A DNA stretch of 64,000 bases from Pseudoalteromonas luteoviolacea (GCF_001750165.1 NZ_CP015411.1:2136001-2200000), one strand, 5' to 3'. Shown: positions 24,726-34,160, numbered from the stretch's first letter. Numbers and translations: made by a program. The notes: generated from the sequence alone by a model not told the origin.

Positions 24726-25217
24726 TTACTTGTATTGAGGTGTAATAGAAACTGGCTTATCTGTTGGCAATTGCAAATTCTCTTTCATCTTCCAACTGCC
24801 GTCCATTGGTTCAATAAAGACGGTAAATGCGCCTTTATGCTCATTATCCAGCAGCGCTGTGAAAGTGCCGCTGGCATTGGCAAGTAGAGTTGTAGAGAAA
24901 TCGTATTCTTTAATGGTACGATGATAAAACGACACTTTTAGTGCATTCACATTACTGCGGTCGCCTTTTGTAAAGTCAAAACTAATACGATCATTTTCAA
25001 CGATTAAATCGCCGTGCAGGTACAATGCTTTCGCTTTATTGAATTTACTCAATTCAAGGTTGATGGCTTTACCTTTTTTGTAATAATCATCAACGACCAT
25101 ATCGGGACCGTTACCAACAGCGTAAGTTACTAAAAAAACGCATGCAATAATGGTTACAAGTGGAAAAAACATTAAAAACCAAGGCCAAAAATTCTTATAC
25201 CACGGAGTTGGATTCAT
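24726..25217 (-). CDS. ccoH: cbb3 oxidase assembly protein CcoH (FixH)
   Basis: The 163-residue protein has one N-terminal membrane helix (WPWFLMFFPLVTIIACVFLV) after the FixH-type start NPTPWYKNF. A periplasmic domain follows with the typical YYKKGKAINLEL segment. It helps to assemble the CcoNOQP complex. It lies between ccoP and ccoI, set off from ccoP by a spacer with a strong hairpin. Confidence 0.92.
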   Translation of the reverse strand: MNPTPWYKNFWPWFLMFFPLVTIIACVFLVTYAVGNGPDMVVDDYYKKGKAINLELSKFNKAKALYLHGDLIVENDRISFDFTKGDRSNVNALKVSFYHRTIKEYDFSTTLLANASGTFTALLDNEHKGAFTVFIEPMDGSWKMKENLQLPTDKPVSITPQYK

Positions 25218-25298
25218 AATTAGTCACTACTTTACAATGTTGTTGGTGCCTGTTTCGGCGATTATTAAATATGTATTCTTTTTGTGTTTTTACTATAA

Positions 25299-25325
25299 GT
25301 AAGCCTCCAAATAAAGGAGGCTTAC
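25299..25325 (-). terminator. hairpin between ccoP and ccoH
   Basis: GTAAGCCTCC and GGAGGCTTAC form a perfect 10-bp stem with a 7-base loop, 16 bases after the ccoP stop. No T run follows on the minus strand, so it may stabilise the ccoNOQP message or end only part of the transcripts, lowering expression of the assembly genes. Confidence 0.55.
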
Positions 25326-25340
25326 GCGTTCAGATAACGT

Positions 25341-26306
25341 TTATTTCTCTTGAGATAAACTGTATACGTAGGCTGTTAATAGGTGCACTTTATCTTCACC
25401 TAAAATGTCTTTCCATGCTGGCATGACACCTGCGCGGCCGTGACGGATTGACTCTTCAACGGCACGTTTAGAGCCACCGTATAACCAGATGTTGTCCGTC
25501 AAATCAGGTGCTCCAAATGGTAATCCAAGAGCTACAGAGCCTGTACCATCGGCACCGTGACACGCTGCACACATACCAAACTTAGCTTTACCGGCATCGG
25601 CATCTTTTTGATTGACAGTACGGCCTGAAAGGCTCAGCACATAAGCTGTCATTTCTTGTACGCCTTGCTCACCTAGTGCCGCTTCCCAACCAGGCATTGC
25701 AGCAATGCGACCATTCAATAAGGTTTCTTTGATTTGATCGGGGCTGCCACCATATAACCAGTCTTTGTCAGTTAGGTTAGGAAAGCCAAGTCCACCGCGA
25801 GCATCTGAACCATGACATTGTGCACAGTTTTGTGCATATAGTCTTTGCCCAATCTCTAGTGCGTTTGAGTCTTTGGCCAGTGTTAATACATCTTGCTCTG
25901 CAAACGCTTTGAAGATAGGACCAAAGCGTTCATCCGCTGCTTCAAACTCCTTGTCTAATTGAACCCAAAGTCCTTTGTCTTTTGCGTCCAATACCGCTTG
26001 TTTAGATTCTTCAAGCGACGTGACACCTTGGTTTGAACTAGTCCAGCCAAGTAGACCCGCAAAGTTACCTAAACCTGGGTACATTGCTAGGTAGTATACA
26101 GACCAAACGAATGTTGCGAAGAACATGTATGTCCACCATTTCGGTAGTGGGTTGTTTAGTTCTTCGATGCCGTCAAACTCATGACCACAACTAGCACCTT
26201 CTTCTACACCCGTGTAGTTTTTCAGGTTCCAAATTAGTAGGCCAAAAATGAGAGCCAGACATGCTAAGGTCAATACGATGACCCAAATACTCCAAAAGCT
26301 AGTCAT
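25341..26306 (-). CDS. ccoP: cbb3 oxidase diheme subunit CcoP
   Basis: The 321 residues contain two membrane helices near the N-terminus and two cytochrome c domains with heme motifs CAQCH and CAACH. Each is followed by a Met-bearing loop (AAMPGWEAALG, GVMPAWKDILG). CcoP passes electrons from soluble cytochromes to CcoO. Its start overlaps the end of ccoQ by four bases. Confidence 0.97.
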   Translation of the reverse strand: MTSFWSIWVIVLTLACLALIFGLLIWNLKNYTGVEEGASCGHEFDGIEELNNPLPKWWTYMFFATFVWSVYYLAMYPGLGNFAGLLGWTSSNQGVTSLEESKQAVLDAKDKGLWVQLDKEFEAADERFGPIFKAFAEQDVLTLAKDSNALEIGQRLYAQNCAQCHGSDARGGLGFPNLTDKDWLYGGSPDQIKETLLNGRIAAMPGWEAALGEQGVQEMTAYVLSLSGRTVNQKDADAGKAKFGMCAACHGADGTGSVALGLPFGAPDLTDNIWLYGGSKRAVEESIRHGRAGVMPAWKDILGEDKVHLLTAYVYSLSQEK

Positions 26307-26488
26307 TTTTCAGACTCCTTTTCCTCTTTTGAAATTGTGTTGTCGTGTTTTATTTCATCGTCGAATATAGCTTTTGCAGCATCATCAAAACGACTTTTTG
26401 TACGTTTGCTGTAAGCCCACACAACAATCACAATGAACAGTACTAAAATTACCAGAGTTAAAATGCCTCTGTATGTGCCGTAATCCAT
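26303..26488 (-). CDS. ccoQ: cbb3 oxidase small subunit CcoQ
   Basis: This is a 61-residue protein with a single membrane helix (GILTLVILVLFIVIVVWAYS) and a charged, Lys/Glu-rich tail, as in CcoQ, which stabilises the core complex. It sits six bases after ccoO and overlaps ccoP. Confidence 0.93.
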   Translation of the reverse strand: MDYGTYRGILTLVILVLFIVIVVWAYSKRTKSRFDDAAKAIFDDEIKHDNTISKEEKESEK

Positions 26489-26494
26489 AATAAA

Positions 26495-27115
26495 TTACTT
26501 CAAATGTGTGCCAAGCTGTTGCAAGTAAGCAATCAAGGCTTCCATTTCGGTTTTGCCTTCAACTGCTTGCTGTGCATTCTTGATATCTTCGTCGGTGTAA
26601 GGCACACCGAAGTTTTTAAAGACTTCAAGCTTCTTAGCGGTTAATTTACCATCCAGTACGTTCTCTTCTAGCCACGGGTAACCTGGCATATTTGATTCAG
26701 GAACTACGGAGCGAGGGTCGATCAGGTGCGCATAATGCCAGTCGTCAGAATAACGACCACCAACACGCGCTAGATCTGGTCCGGTTCGTTTAGAGCCCCA
26801 TTGAAATGGGTGGTCCCAAACTGATTCGCCAGCGACAGAGTAGTGACCATATCGTTCTACTTCGTCTCTAAATGGGCGGATCATCTGTGAATGACAGTTG
26901 TAACAGCCTTCGCGGACATAAATGTCTCTGCCTTCCATCTCAAGTGCAGTTAATGGGCGTAGCCCCTCAACTGGCTGTGTTGTGTCATCTTGGAACATGA
27001 GTGGCGTTATTTCTACCAATGCACCGAAGCTAATCGCAAACACTGTGAGAATCGCCATCAAACCAACGTTCTTTTCTACTATTTCGTGTTTATTTGTCGA
27101 ATTATTATTGCTCAT
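26495..27115 (-). CDS. ccoO: cbb3 oxidase monoheme subunit CcoO
   Basis: An N-terminal membrane anchor is followed by a periplasmic cytochrome c domain with heme motif CYNCH in the family context YVREGCYNCHSQMIRPFRDE, and a distal Met in SNMPGYPWL. The length of 206 residues is normal. It is 12 bases downstream of ccoN. Confidence 0.97.
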   Translation of the reverse strand: MSNNNSTNKHEIVEKNVGLMAILTVFAISFGALVEITPLMFQDDTTQPVEGLRPLTALEMEGRDIYVREGCYNCHSQMIRPFRDEVERYGHYSVAGESVWDHPFQWGSKRTGPDLARVGGRYSDDWHYAHLIDPRSVVPESNMPGYPWLEENVLDGKLTAKKLEVFKNFGVPYTDEDIKNAQQAVEGKTEMEALIAYLQQLGTHLK

Positions 27116-27127
27116 AGTCGATACCTC

Positions 27128-28561
27128 TTAAGCCATTTGTGTGTTTGCATCAGTAGCTAGTGAGCCACTTTTTGCAGTAACAGTGCGGTATACGTTATAA
27201 GCCATTACTAGCATGCCGACTACGATGAACACACCACCTAGGAAGCGCATCACGTAGAATGGATATGAAGCCTCTAAGGATTGAACAAAGCTATACATTA
27301 ATGTGCCATCAGAGTTCACTGCGCGCCACATCAAGCCTTGCATTACACCTGATATCCACATTGCTACGATGTATAAAACAACGCCTACTGTGTGCAACCA
27401 GAAATGTGTGTTGACAAGTTTAACGCTGTACATATTTGCATGGCCAAATAGTGCAGGGATTAAATGGTAAATAGCACCAATAGAAATCATCGCAACCCAA
27501 CCAAGTGCTCCAGAGTGAACGTGGCCAACAGTCCAGTCTGTATAATGTGATAGTGCATTCACAGACTTGATAGCCATCATTGGACCTTCAAATGTGGACA
27601 TACCGTAGAAAGAGAGTGATACGACTAAGAAGCGTAATACAGGATCTGTGCGAAGCTTATGCCATGCACCGGACAACGTCATAATACCGTTGATCATGCC
27701 GCCCCATGAAGGCACAAATAAAATCACTGACATGACCATACCTAGTGACTGTGTCCAATCAGGTAAAGCGGTGTAATGAAGGTGGTGAGGGCCGGCCCAA
27801 ATGTAGAGTGAGACCAGCGCCCAGAAATGCACAACAGATAATCTATATGAATATACAGGACGGCCAGCTTGCTTAGGAACGAAATAGTACATCATACCTA
27901 AGAATCCAGCGGTTAGAAGGAAACCTACCGCGTTGTGCCCATACCACCATTGTACCATCGCATCTACTGCACCTGCGTAGATAGAGTATGATTTAGTTAG
28001 TGATACCGGTACAGCCATACTGTTAACGATGTGCAGGACAGCAACAGTGATGATAAATCCTGCATAGAACCAGTTTGCGACATAAATATGAGACACTTTA
28101 CGGTTAATCAATGTGCCGAAAAAGACGACTGCGTAAGTTACCCAAACGACTGCAATTGCAATATCAATAGGCCACTCTAGCTCTGCATATTCTTTCGAGC
28201 TTGTGATACCTAAAGGCAGTGTGATTGCGGCTGCAACGATAATTGCTTGCCAGCCCCAAAATGTAAATGAAGCTAATTTGTCGGAGAAAAGGCGCGTTTG
28301 ACACGTGCGTTGCACAACGTAATACGACGTTGCAAATAGTGCACTAGTACCAAAGGCGAATATAACAGCGTTCGTATGTAACGGACGAAGTCGCGAGTAA
28401 GTCAACCATGGAATGTCGAAGTTTAAAGCAGGCCAAGCAAGTTGCGCTGCGATAAAGACACCTACACCCATGCCAACGATGCCCCAAATCACTGTCATAA
28501 TAGCGAATTGGCGTACAACTTTGTAGTTGTACTCAGTTTGTGATGCTACTGTTTGGCTCAT
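27128..28561 (-). CDS. ccoN: cbb3 oxidase catalytic subunit CcoN
   Basis: The 477-residue heme-copper oxidase core has 12 membrane helices. Heme and copper ligands are visible in RPLHTNAV, WWYGHNAVGF, AGPHHLHYT and TVGHVHSGALG, and the segment FLLTAGFLGMMYYF carries the Tyr region typical of type C oxidases. With CcoO and CcoP it reduces oxygen with high affinity and pumps protons. First gene of the ccoNOQP operon, with an FNR-like box upstream. Confidence 0.98.
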   Translation of the reverse strand: MSQTVASQTEYNYKVVRQFAIMTVIWGIVGMGVGVFIAAQLAWPALNFDIPWLTYSRLRPLHTNAVIFAFGTSALFATSYYVVQRTCQTRLFSDKLASFTFWGWQAIIVAAAITLPLGITSSKEYAELEWPIDIAIAVVWVTYAVVFFGTLINRKVSHIYVANWFYAGFIITVAVLHIVNSMAVPVSLTKSYSIYAGAVDAMVQWWYGHNAVGFLLTAGFLGMMYYFVPKQAGRPVYSYRLSVVHFWALVSLYIWAGPHHLHYTALPDWTQSLGMVMSVILFVPSWGGMINGIMTLSGAWHKLRTDPVLRFLVVSLSFYGMSTFEGPMMAIKSVNALSHYTDWTVGHVHSGALGWVAMISIGAIYHLIPALFGHANMYSVKLVNTHFWLHTVGVVLYIVAMWISGVMQGLMWRAVNSDGTLMYSFVQSLEASYPFYVMRFLGGVFIVVGMLVMAYNVYRTVTAKSGSLATDANTQMA

Positions 28562-28747
28562 TTTCTGGATTCCGCTGCAGTTAATGCGTTTAGAAATGAT
28601 TAACCTGTAAAACAGGCCCTCTTTTATATTTCAACAGCCCCGCTTTGCGTACGCTAAATAAGCCAAAGCGAGCCTGAGAAACCCTTATTTTTGCAAGGAA
28701 ATAATAATTTTTTTGCAAAACAAAAGATACCTAAAACACCCCAAAGC

Positions 28748-28761
28748 ATGACATCAATCAA
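28748..28761 (-). promoter_or_regulatory. FNR box upstream of ccoN
   Basis: ATGAC-ATCA-ATCAA on the plus strand matches TTGAT-N4-ATCAA at 8 of 10 positions, with a perfect right half. It is centred about 193 bases before ccoN, giving a leader of about 150 bases. FNR control of ccoNOQP is established in many proteobacteria. Confidence 0.6.
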
Positions 28762-28796
28762 GTTTTCAGCAGGTAGTTTAAAACCGTCCAGTTTTC

Positions 28797-28810
28797 ATGA
28801 CCACGGTCAA
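28797..28810 (+). promoter_or_regulatory. second FNR-like box, toward the lipoprotein gene
   Basis: ATGAC-CACG-GTCAA matches the FNR consensus at 7 of 10 positions and contains the palindrome TGACCACGGTCA. It lies about 100 bases before the lipoprotein start, with a TAGATA at 28824-28829 as a possible -10. The spacing is shorter than the ideal. Confidence 0.4.
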
Positions 28811-28904
28811 TTAACCTGAGATTTAGATAAACCTTGGCTGGCTCTCAAAGCTTGATAAGCGTAGTATCATAGGCACACAATTTTGACTTCAGTCAGCTTA
28901 GATT

Positions 28905-29345
28905 ATGCGCTATTTTTCAACATTCGCTTTGATAATTTCAATTTATTTACTTACGTCCTGCTCAGAGCTATCTACAAGTATACATGAAAGTTCAGAAAAA
29001 AGTGAAAGTTCAGTCAAAACTAAAAGTTGTGTGAAATCTGCGCCTTGCCAAGTAAACGCTACAACTCAATTTTGGCTGTCAAGTAAGTATATAAGAGCCG
29101 AAGAACCTTTCATTATTACTGTTAAAGCACAGCCTGGTATTGACCTAAATAATGCGTATATAGAAGGGGTTTCTATGTATATGGGGAAAATCCCGATTAC
29201 GTTTACGAAAGTAGACTCCAATTTGTGGCAGGCAGAAGTGATGGTAGGGGCTTGTAGCTTAGCTGAGATGCAATGGCAAATTTTGGTTCCTTCTTTTAAT
29301 CGTTTCATGCCAAGTCAGTCGCTGTATTTCTTTTCATATCGCTAA
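28905..29345 (+). CDS. small hypothetical lipoprotein
   Basis: A signal peptide ends in the lipobox LLTSC, so Cys19 should be lipidated and the protein anchored in a membrane. The following Ser suggests the outer membrane. A Ser/Lys-rich linker with two further Cys precedes a compact beta-rich domain of about 95 residues (FWLSSKYIRAEEPFIITVKA ... GACSLAEMQWQILVP). I do not recognise a family; the fold pattern could be an immunoglobulin-like or copper-handling domain. It is divergent from ccoN across a region with FNR-like boxes, so a role in respiration or copper delivery is possible. Confidence 0.75.
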   Translation: MRYFSTFALIISIYLLTSCSELSTSIHESSEKSESSVKTKSCVKSAPCQVNATTQFWLSSKYIRAEEPFIITVKAQPGIDLNNAYIEGVSMYMGKIPITFTKVDSNLWQAEVMVGACSLAEMQWQILVPSFNRFMPSQSLYFFSYR

Positions 29346-29949
29346 ACACAATCCGTAAGTTGTTTATTAACCGGCTAAAATGCCTGTAGTGTTACTCACT
29401 AAACACCAACCACTAAATGCATTTCTTTCAATTCTACCGCTGGTACATCCGTTCCGATTTTTTGCTTATTGCCAAAAGTTTATTGTTGTCATTATGGTAG
29501 CATAAACAAAAAATAAACTTTTCTGTGTGGTTTTTGCTCTTCTTTGTTTTGGGTTGTGTGTTTTGCAACATTTATAAAATATAATTCTTTCTCAATTTTA
29601 TTTTTTTCACTTAAATTATTGTTTTTAATTGTATTTATTTATCTTTAAAAGCGTGTATGGTTTTTGTTCATGTGCAGAGTTAATTGTTTTGTTGATTTTT
29701 TTTGATTAGTTTGTTTTCATATAAGTAACATTGTGTGGCTTGTGTATGCTTCTGGTTTCTGGATTGTTGTTTTTTTGTGTTCTATTGGTCAGGATATTGC
29801 AAATCTAAAAGCGGTTTACTGAAGGGTAAGTGCAAATTAATTAACAAGAATTTTAGAAAAAAGTTGCTTATATACTAGAGAATTACTCTTTAGCAACTAC
29901 GCTTAAAACAATTAAAAGAAAAATCCTAAGGCATTTAAGGAGGCCTCCT
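29346..29949. other. 604-base T-rich spacer before the lipoprotein/barrel cluster
   Basis: The plus strand is strikingly rich in T with G-containing words (TTTTGTT, TTGTTTTTTTG) and holds no convincing ORF. A TATACT at 29871-29876 is a possible -10 box for the 1022-residue lipoprotein gene, without a good -35. An 11-bp inverted repeat is listed separately. The long leader suggests regulation or a long 5' untranslated region. Confidence 0.5.
29474..29522. repeat. 11-bp inverted repeat in the T-rich spacer
   Basis: AAAAGTTTATT (29474-29484) is matched exactly by AATAAACTTTT (29512-29522) around a 27-base loop. With the trailing T run it could be a weak terminator of the small lipoprotein gene 130 bases upstream. 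Confidence 0.5.
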
Positions 29950-32900
29950 GTGGTGAATAAAAAAATTTACCGTTCCTCTCTTTCAGTTTCAGTCGCATTA
30001 ACACTTGGGTTATCTGGGTGTAGTCTTTTTGAAAGCGAAGACTCTTCAAGTATGGTTCCTGTGGAGCCTCTACCGTCAAATATCGAAGGCACTGCTTCTG
30101 TTGATTTTAATGTATTTGTTTCTGGTAAAGCTGTTAAAGGAACACTCCGAGGTGCAGAGCTCGTTGTAAAAGAATTAAAAAATGGTGAGTTGGTTGACGT
30201 CGCTTTTAGAAGTGAATTAGTAACAGTTGAGAAAACAGCAACAGGTACGAGTGAGGCGGTTGCAGCCGAATTAGCCAAGTCACAAATAGTAAGCGAGAGT
30301 CCACAGTCACTGCTGACCGCCGATGATGGTACATATGGTTTTTATATTGATCAACAGTTTAGCGGTGCACTCTACATCACGATTAAAACAACGAAAACAA
30401 GTGGCTTTATTAAGTGCGATGCACTTTTAGGATGCGGTGATTTCTCGGCAAGCTCAGAAAATGACGTCAACTCAAACTCAAAAATTGATTTCGACGAATG
30501 GTATCAAGATGACCTAACGCTTAATGTAGTAAAAGAAATTACAGCGCAAGCCAGTCGCCAAGCTAAAGGTGCTGAGGGTACGACAAAGGCGTATACAGCA
30601 AATGCGACAATTTTCACAACTTTGGCGTCTGAGTTATTACAAAAAGTGTCGCAAGACGGCGGCGTCGTAAGCTCTGAAACTGTGGCTGATGCTAGTTTGA
30701 ATACGCTACTACTCTTACTTGGTCCAGAAGCTGCCAAAGACGCCGTGTTGTTATCTGGAGATATTTCTTTGGGTGGTGCTGTTGATTTTACCGATGTAAC
30801 GTCAGAGGACACTATTGATGCGGGCACGTTAGCACTCATCAATGTTGCCTCCACACTTCAAAACATTGCGTCTAATTCTGGCGGGAGCTCTTCGCTTGAT
30901 ACTGTGCTTGACACGTTAAAACAAGGTGTTACTGACGGCAGCTTTAAAGGCAGTGAAGATGCAGCTGTAGCTCAACTTGCAGCCACTCTTCAAGAAGAGG
31001 TGAACAAAACAGCGACTGTATTTGTAGCGATAGCAAGTGGTGATGTCGAAGCGATAAAGGCTGCTTTGAAAGAAGTCGCTCCTGAACTTGATGACGACTC
31101 GTTAAATGAGCTTGCTGAAAAAGCTAAAGATGCTCGAGATAAAGCCATTGAATCGGGTGCAACTGACGAAAATGCGCTTGAAGACGCTGCAGAAGATTCC
31201 AAAAACGCAGTTGAAGATCTGGGCTGTGAGGGGGATGAGTGTAACGCTGATGACAGCAGTCTAATTAACGATAGCTTAACTGAACTTTTGGCTTCTTTGA
31301 CTCAATCTCAAACACAACTTTCTTCTTTAAATGTTACCTACAATGGGTTGATTTCAGGTTTGCAAGCAGTAGTAGCTTTAGGTGAAACTGCGCAAACTCA
31401 AGAGGAGAAAGAGAACTATTTGAAGGTGGCTGATGACTTCATCGCTGAGCTTGTTAGCTCTAATCTGGAACAAGATACTGTTGTATTGGTCTCAAGAGCT
31501 GGGCAGATTTTAGCAAGTGCTGAGGGGCTGTTAGCATTGACTACAGATGCACAATCAGCAGCGACTGATTCACAGACACTTGTAAACAATACGGCTTCAC
31601 TGAGTTCAAATGTTACCAGCATGGTAACTGGTGCAAATGCTGAGAGAGAAAAGGCAGTTGCATTGCTGGATGACGCATCAAGTGCTGCGAAGGTACTTGC
31701 AGAAGCGGCGATTGAACGTGCTAAAGAAAGCGAGCAAACATTCAACACAGCCAATGCTGATGTTCAATCTCAATTTTCAGATGCGACCAATTTATTCGCT
31801 TCCGCAGGTACAGATTTAACAGCATTAGAAGCAGCATTGGCAAGTTCACAAAGTGCTGTTGATAAATTCAGTGCGTTAAACGCATTGACGGCTGAAATTT
31901 TAAGCGATGTTGATCTTGCAAAAACACGTGCTGAGGAATATTTAGCGCTGGCAACGACAGATGCGCAGCGAACAGAAGCGCAGCAGTTTGTCACTGAGTC
32001 AACGACAATACAGCAAGCAGTGACTGCAAGTGTAACTACTTTTAAAGCAACTGAATCAGATATTCGAACTTTAAATAGTAGTGTCTCATCTGCGACTGAT
32101 AATGCGAGAGGCAAATCAGGCACTGATAAAATGACATCAATTGCATTTGTCACCAAAGAAGGTGCGGATGCAGTATTTAATGCCGGCGAAGTGGTTTATG
32201 ACGTAGTCAGAGATATTTGGGATCAAAATTTGGACTCAGGTTCTCACAGTGGGACAGCGCCTAATTACCCAGAATGGACTTACCGCTACAATACAGATAC
32301 CTATGAAGTTGAGCTAACGAATACACAGGGTGATGAGCATATCCTAGCAAACGCGCAGGTTAATTCTGGCGCGACAAGTAAAATTATTTTGACTTGGACT
32401 GGTACATTAAAGTCAACTGATGGCCAAACTGTATTGGTTAAATCCCCTGATTTGGCGGAATGTGAACGTTGGTCTTTAGACGTAGTTGCACAGCCAAACG
32501 CGTCATGTTCTGTGATTTTCATTGACGGCAGCATAACGACAATTGAAGACGCGAGAAACTTTGATGCTTCTAGTGCTAAGACATTCAATATCGTTGAATT
32601 TGTTGATGGACAGTATGGATTTAACGGTACTTTAGCATCAGAGCTGACATCCACCGACAGTGCTGGCAATGCCGTCCCATTGTTTGTCAGTGGTGCGACT
32701 GAACATGCAAGTATTGTTATGTCAGGTGTTACCGAAGGCCTTTCTTTTACAGCTGATTTTGCGCTTAAAAATGAAGACGACAATGATGAACTTGGTTTAG
32801 CTAAAATTATGCTAAATGAGTTTAATGGCTATGTATTCAACGTCAATTTAGTTGATACTGACGGGCCACTTACTGGTGATGTTACGCTTTACAATGATAC

Positions 32901-33018
32901 GACGCCAGTTAAGGTTGGCGACGTCATTGAGATCACAAATGGATTTAGAGTCACGTATGTTGATGGACAAGTGATCGATTACACTGATATCGATTTCTTA
33001 GGGCAAAACATCAACTAA
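29950..33018 (+). CDS. large surface lipoprotein with EF-hand-like loop and long coiled coil
   Basis: The start is GTG (a second GTG follows directly), after AAGGAGG. The lipobox LSGC places the lipid on Cys24, with Ser next, favouring the outer membrane. Residues about 45-150 look like a beta-rich Ig-like domain. Cys156 and Cys162 follow, then an EF-hand-like loop DVNSNSKIDFDE (172-183). A mixed helical region runs to about 440, then about 300 residues rich in Ala, Ser, Thr, Gln and Glu form a long predicted coiled coil. A beta-rich C-terminal domain closes the protein (about 745-1022). No enzyme motif is seen and the function is unknown. The Cys/EF-hand module recurs in the 629-residue lipoprotein two genes on. 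Confidence 0.82.
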   Translation: MVNKKIYRSSLSVSVALTLGLSGCSLFESEDSSSMVPVEPLPSNIEGTASVDFNVFVSGKAVKGTLRGAELVVKELKNGELVDVAFRSELVTVEKTATGTSEAVAAELAKSQIVSESPQSLLTADDGTYGFYIDQQFSGALYITIKTTKTSGFIKCDALLGCGDFSASSENDVNSNSKIDFDEWYQDDLTLNVVKEITAQASRQAKGAEGTTKAYTANATIFTTLASELLQKVSQDGGVVSSETVADASLNTLLLLLGPEAAKDAVLLSGDISLGGAVDFTDVTSEDTIDAGTLALINVASTLQNIASNSGGSSSLDTVLDTLKQGVTDGSFKGSEDAAVAQLAATLQEEVNKTATVFVAIASGDVEAIKAALKEVAPELDDDSLNELAEKAKDARDKAIESGATDENALEDAAEDSKNAVEDLGCEGDECNADDSSLINDSLTELLASLTQSQTQLSSLNVTYNGLISGLQAVVALGETAQTQEEKENYLKVADDFIAELVSSNLEQDTVVLVSRAGQILASAEGLLALTTDAQSAATDSQTLVNNTASLSSNVTSMVTGANAEREKAVALLDDASSAAKVLAEAAIERAKESEQTFNTANADVQSQFSDATNLFASAGTDLTALEAALASSQSAVDKFSALNALTAEILSDVDLAKTRAEEYLALATTDAQRTEAQQFVTESTTIQQAVTASVTTFKATESDIRTLNSSVSSATDNARGKSGTDKMTSIAFVTKEGADAVFNAGEVVYDVVRDIWDQNLDSGSHSGTAPNYPEWTYRYNTDTYEVELTNTQGDEHILANAQVNSGATSKIILTWTGTLKSTDGQTVLVKSPDLAECERWSLDVVAQPNASCSVIFIDGSITTIEDARNFDASSAKTFNIVEFVDGQYGFNGTLASELTSTDSAGNAVPLFVSGATEHASIVMSGVTEGLSFTADFALKNEDDNDELGLAKIMLNEFNGYVFNVNLVDTDGPLTGDVTLYNDTTPVKVGDVIEITNGFRVTYVDGQVIDYTDIDFLGQNIN

Positions 33019-33040
33019 TCTTTCTCTACAATAATAAAGG

Positions 33041-33060
33041 AAGGCGGTTTTTACCGCCTT
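33041..33060 (+). terminator. hairpin between the large lipoprotein and barrel genes
   Basis: AAGGCGGT and ACCGCCTT pair perfectly around TTTT, but only three T follow. It ends ten bases before the next start codon, so it may be a leaky terminator or a translation control element. Confidence 0.55.
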
Positions 33061-33070
33061 TGATCTAATA

Positions 33071-34150
33071 ATGATGACAAAACCCAATGCACTTCTTCTT
33101 ACAGTACTTTTCTCAAGCTCTACTTATTCAAGTGATTTTGAAATAATTAACACGTTCGACTCAGAAATATATACAGAAGCACAACCCGTTAAATCTTTTC
33201 TCGATGAGTTTGATAAACCGCTTAAATCGGGTGACAGTGCCTTTACATTTAATGTTTTTGAGCTTGGAGTGAAATATAAAGGCGTTGCTGTTGGTGCTCA
33301 GAGCAGATACAACTATGCGCTTGAATTTGACCCAGATACTGCGCTTTTCACTTATCTAGAAAAAAACGACTTACCATTTGAGGAAAGGAACTATCGATAT
33401 TATCTGAAGGGAAAGCAATCCACATCTCATGGCGTATTTATTTCTTATGACTTTGATTTTTTTGATGAGTCTCTAACGATTGTACCCAAGGTCACCTACT
33501 ATCAGAGTGCGCATTTTCAAGATGCGGTAGTCGATGGGACTGTTTTTAGCGATGAAATAAAGGGCGCATTACAAACACAATATTTTTTCTCGAAAGATAT
33601 CTTGTTTAAGTCATTTACTCCTGAACAGAGTCCTGAAGGCGAGGGGTATTCGATTGATTTGGCCATCAAATGGCAAGTCAATGACGACCTTACTTTATCT
33701 TTCAAAGGGCTTGATTTAATCAATGAAACACAATATTCAGGTGTTGGTTTTGTCAATGGTTTAACGACAGATGTGCCTTTCACTGAACAAGGCGACAGTA
33801 TCGAAACAGCCCCTTCTATCCGATTACGAACCTCTGCATTTGGCCGTGAAGTAGATTATTCCTTTGAACATGACGCCAGATATTACTTGGATGTGCAATA
33901 TCGCCTAAATAACCGTGTATCATTCGATGTATTCACTCGCCGATTTTATAAAGATACCTTTATACAAGGAAATATAAACTACCACTTTAATGATAGTTGG
34001 CGGGTATTTTCAGGGTATGAGACAAACTCTAAGGCTGTTGAGTTAGGTATTGCAAATGACTATTTTGGGCTTTCTGTCAAAACAGACCGATTAGATCTTG
34101 ATGACGCACACTACGCAAACATTAATTGGTTTATCCGTTTAGTGTTGTAG
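33071..34150 (+). CDS. putative outer membrane beta-barrel protein
   Basis: A short signal peptide ends near TYSSDFE. The remaining 340 residues alternate hydrophobic and polar positions with many aromatic residues, as in barrel strands (YRYYLKG, GVFISYDFDFF, VSFDVFTRRFY), and the last residues are WFIRLVL. There is no membrane helix and few Cys. I do not recognise a specific porin or transporter family. The two adjacent ATGs lack a Shine-Dalgarno, and a hairpin stands just upstream. It lies between two lipoprotein genes that share a domain, so it could export or display them or be their partner. Confidence 0.7.
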   Translation: MMTKPNALLLTVLFSSSTYSSDFEIINTFDSEIYTEAQPVKSFLDEFDKPLKSGDSAFTFNVFELGVKYKGVAVGAQSRYNYALEFDPDTALFTYLEKNDLPFEERNYRYYLKGKQSTSHGVFISYDFDFFDESLTIVPKVTYYQSAHFQDAVVDGTVFSDEIKGALQTQYFFSKDILFKSFTPEQSPEGEGYSIDLAIKWQVNDDLTLSFKGLDLINETQYSGVGFVNGLTTDVPFTEQGDSIETAPSIRLRTSAFGREVDYSFEHDARYYLDVQYRLNNRVSFDVFTRRFYKDTFIQGNINYHFNDSWRVFSGYETNSKAVELGIANDYFGLSVKTDRLDLDDAHYANINWFIRLVL

Positions 34151-34160
34151 GAGAATAATA

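Larger units (their letters stand above)
28562..28904. other. divergent regulatory region between ccoN and a lipoprotein gene
   Basis: This 343-base region carries two FNR-like boxes, listed separately. In the ccoN leader, CGCTTTG (28641-28647) can pair with CAAAGCG (28664-28670). A TATCTT at 28724-28729 on the minus strand may be the ccoN -10 box. No ORF was found. Confidence 0.6.

Noticed and set aside
30504..32783. Long antisense frames inside the 1022-residue lipoprotein gene
   Set aside because: They come from the Ala/Ser/Thr-rich codon pattern of the real gene, lack ribosome-binding sites and have low-complexity products.
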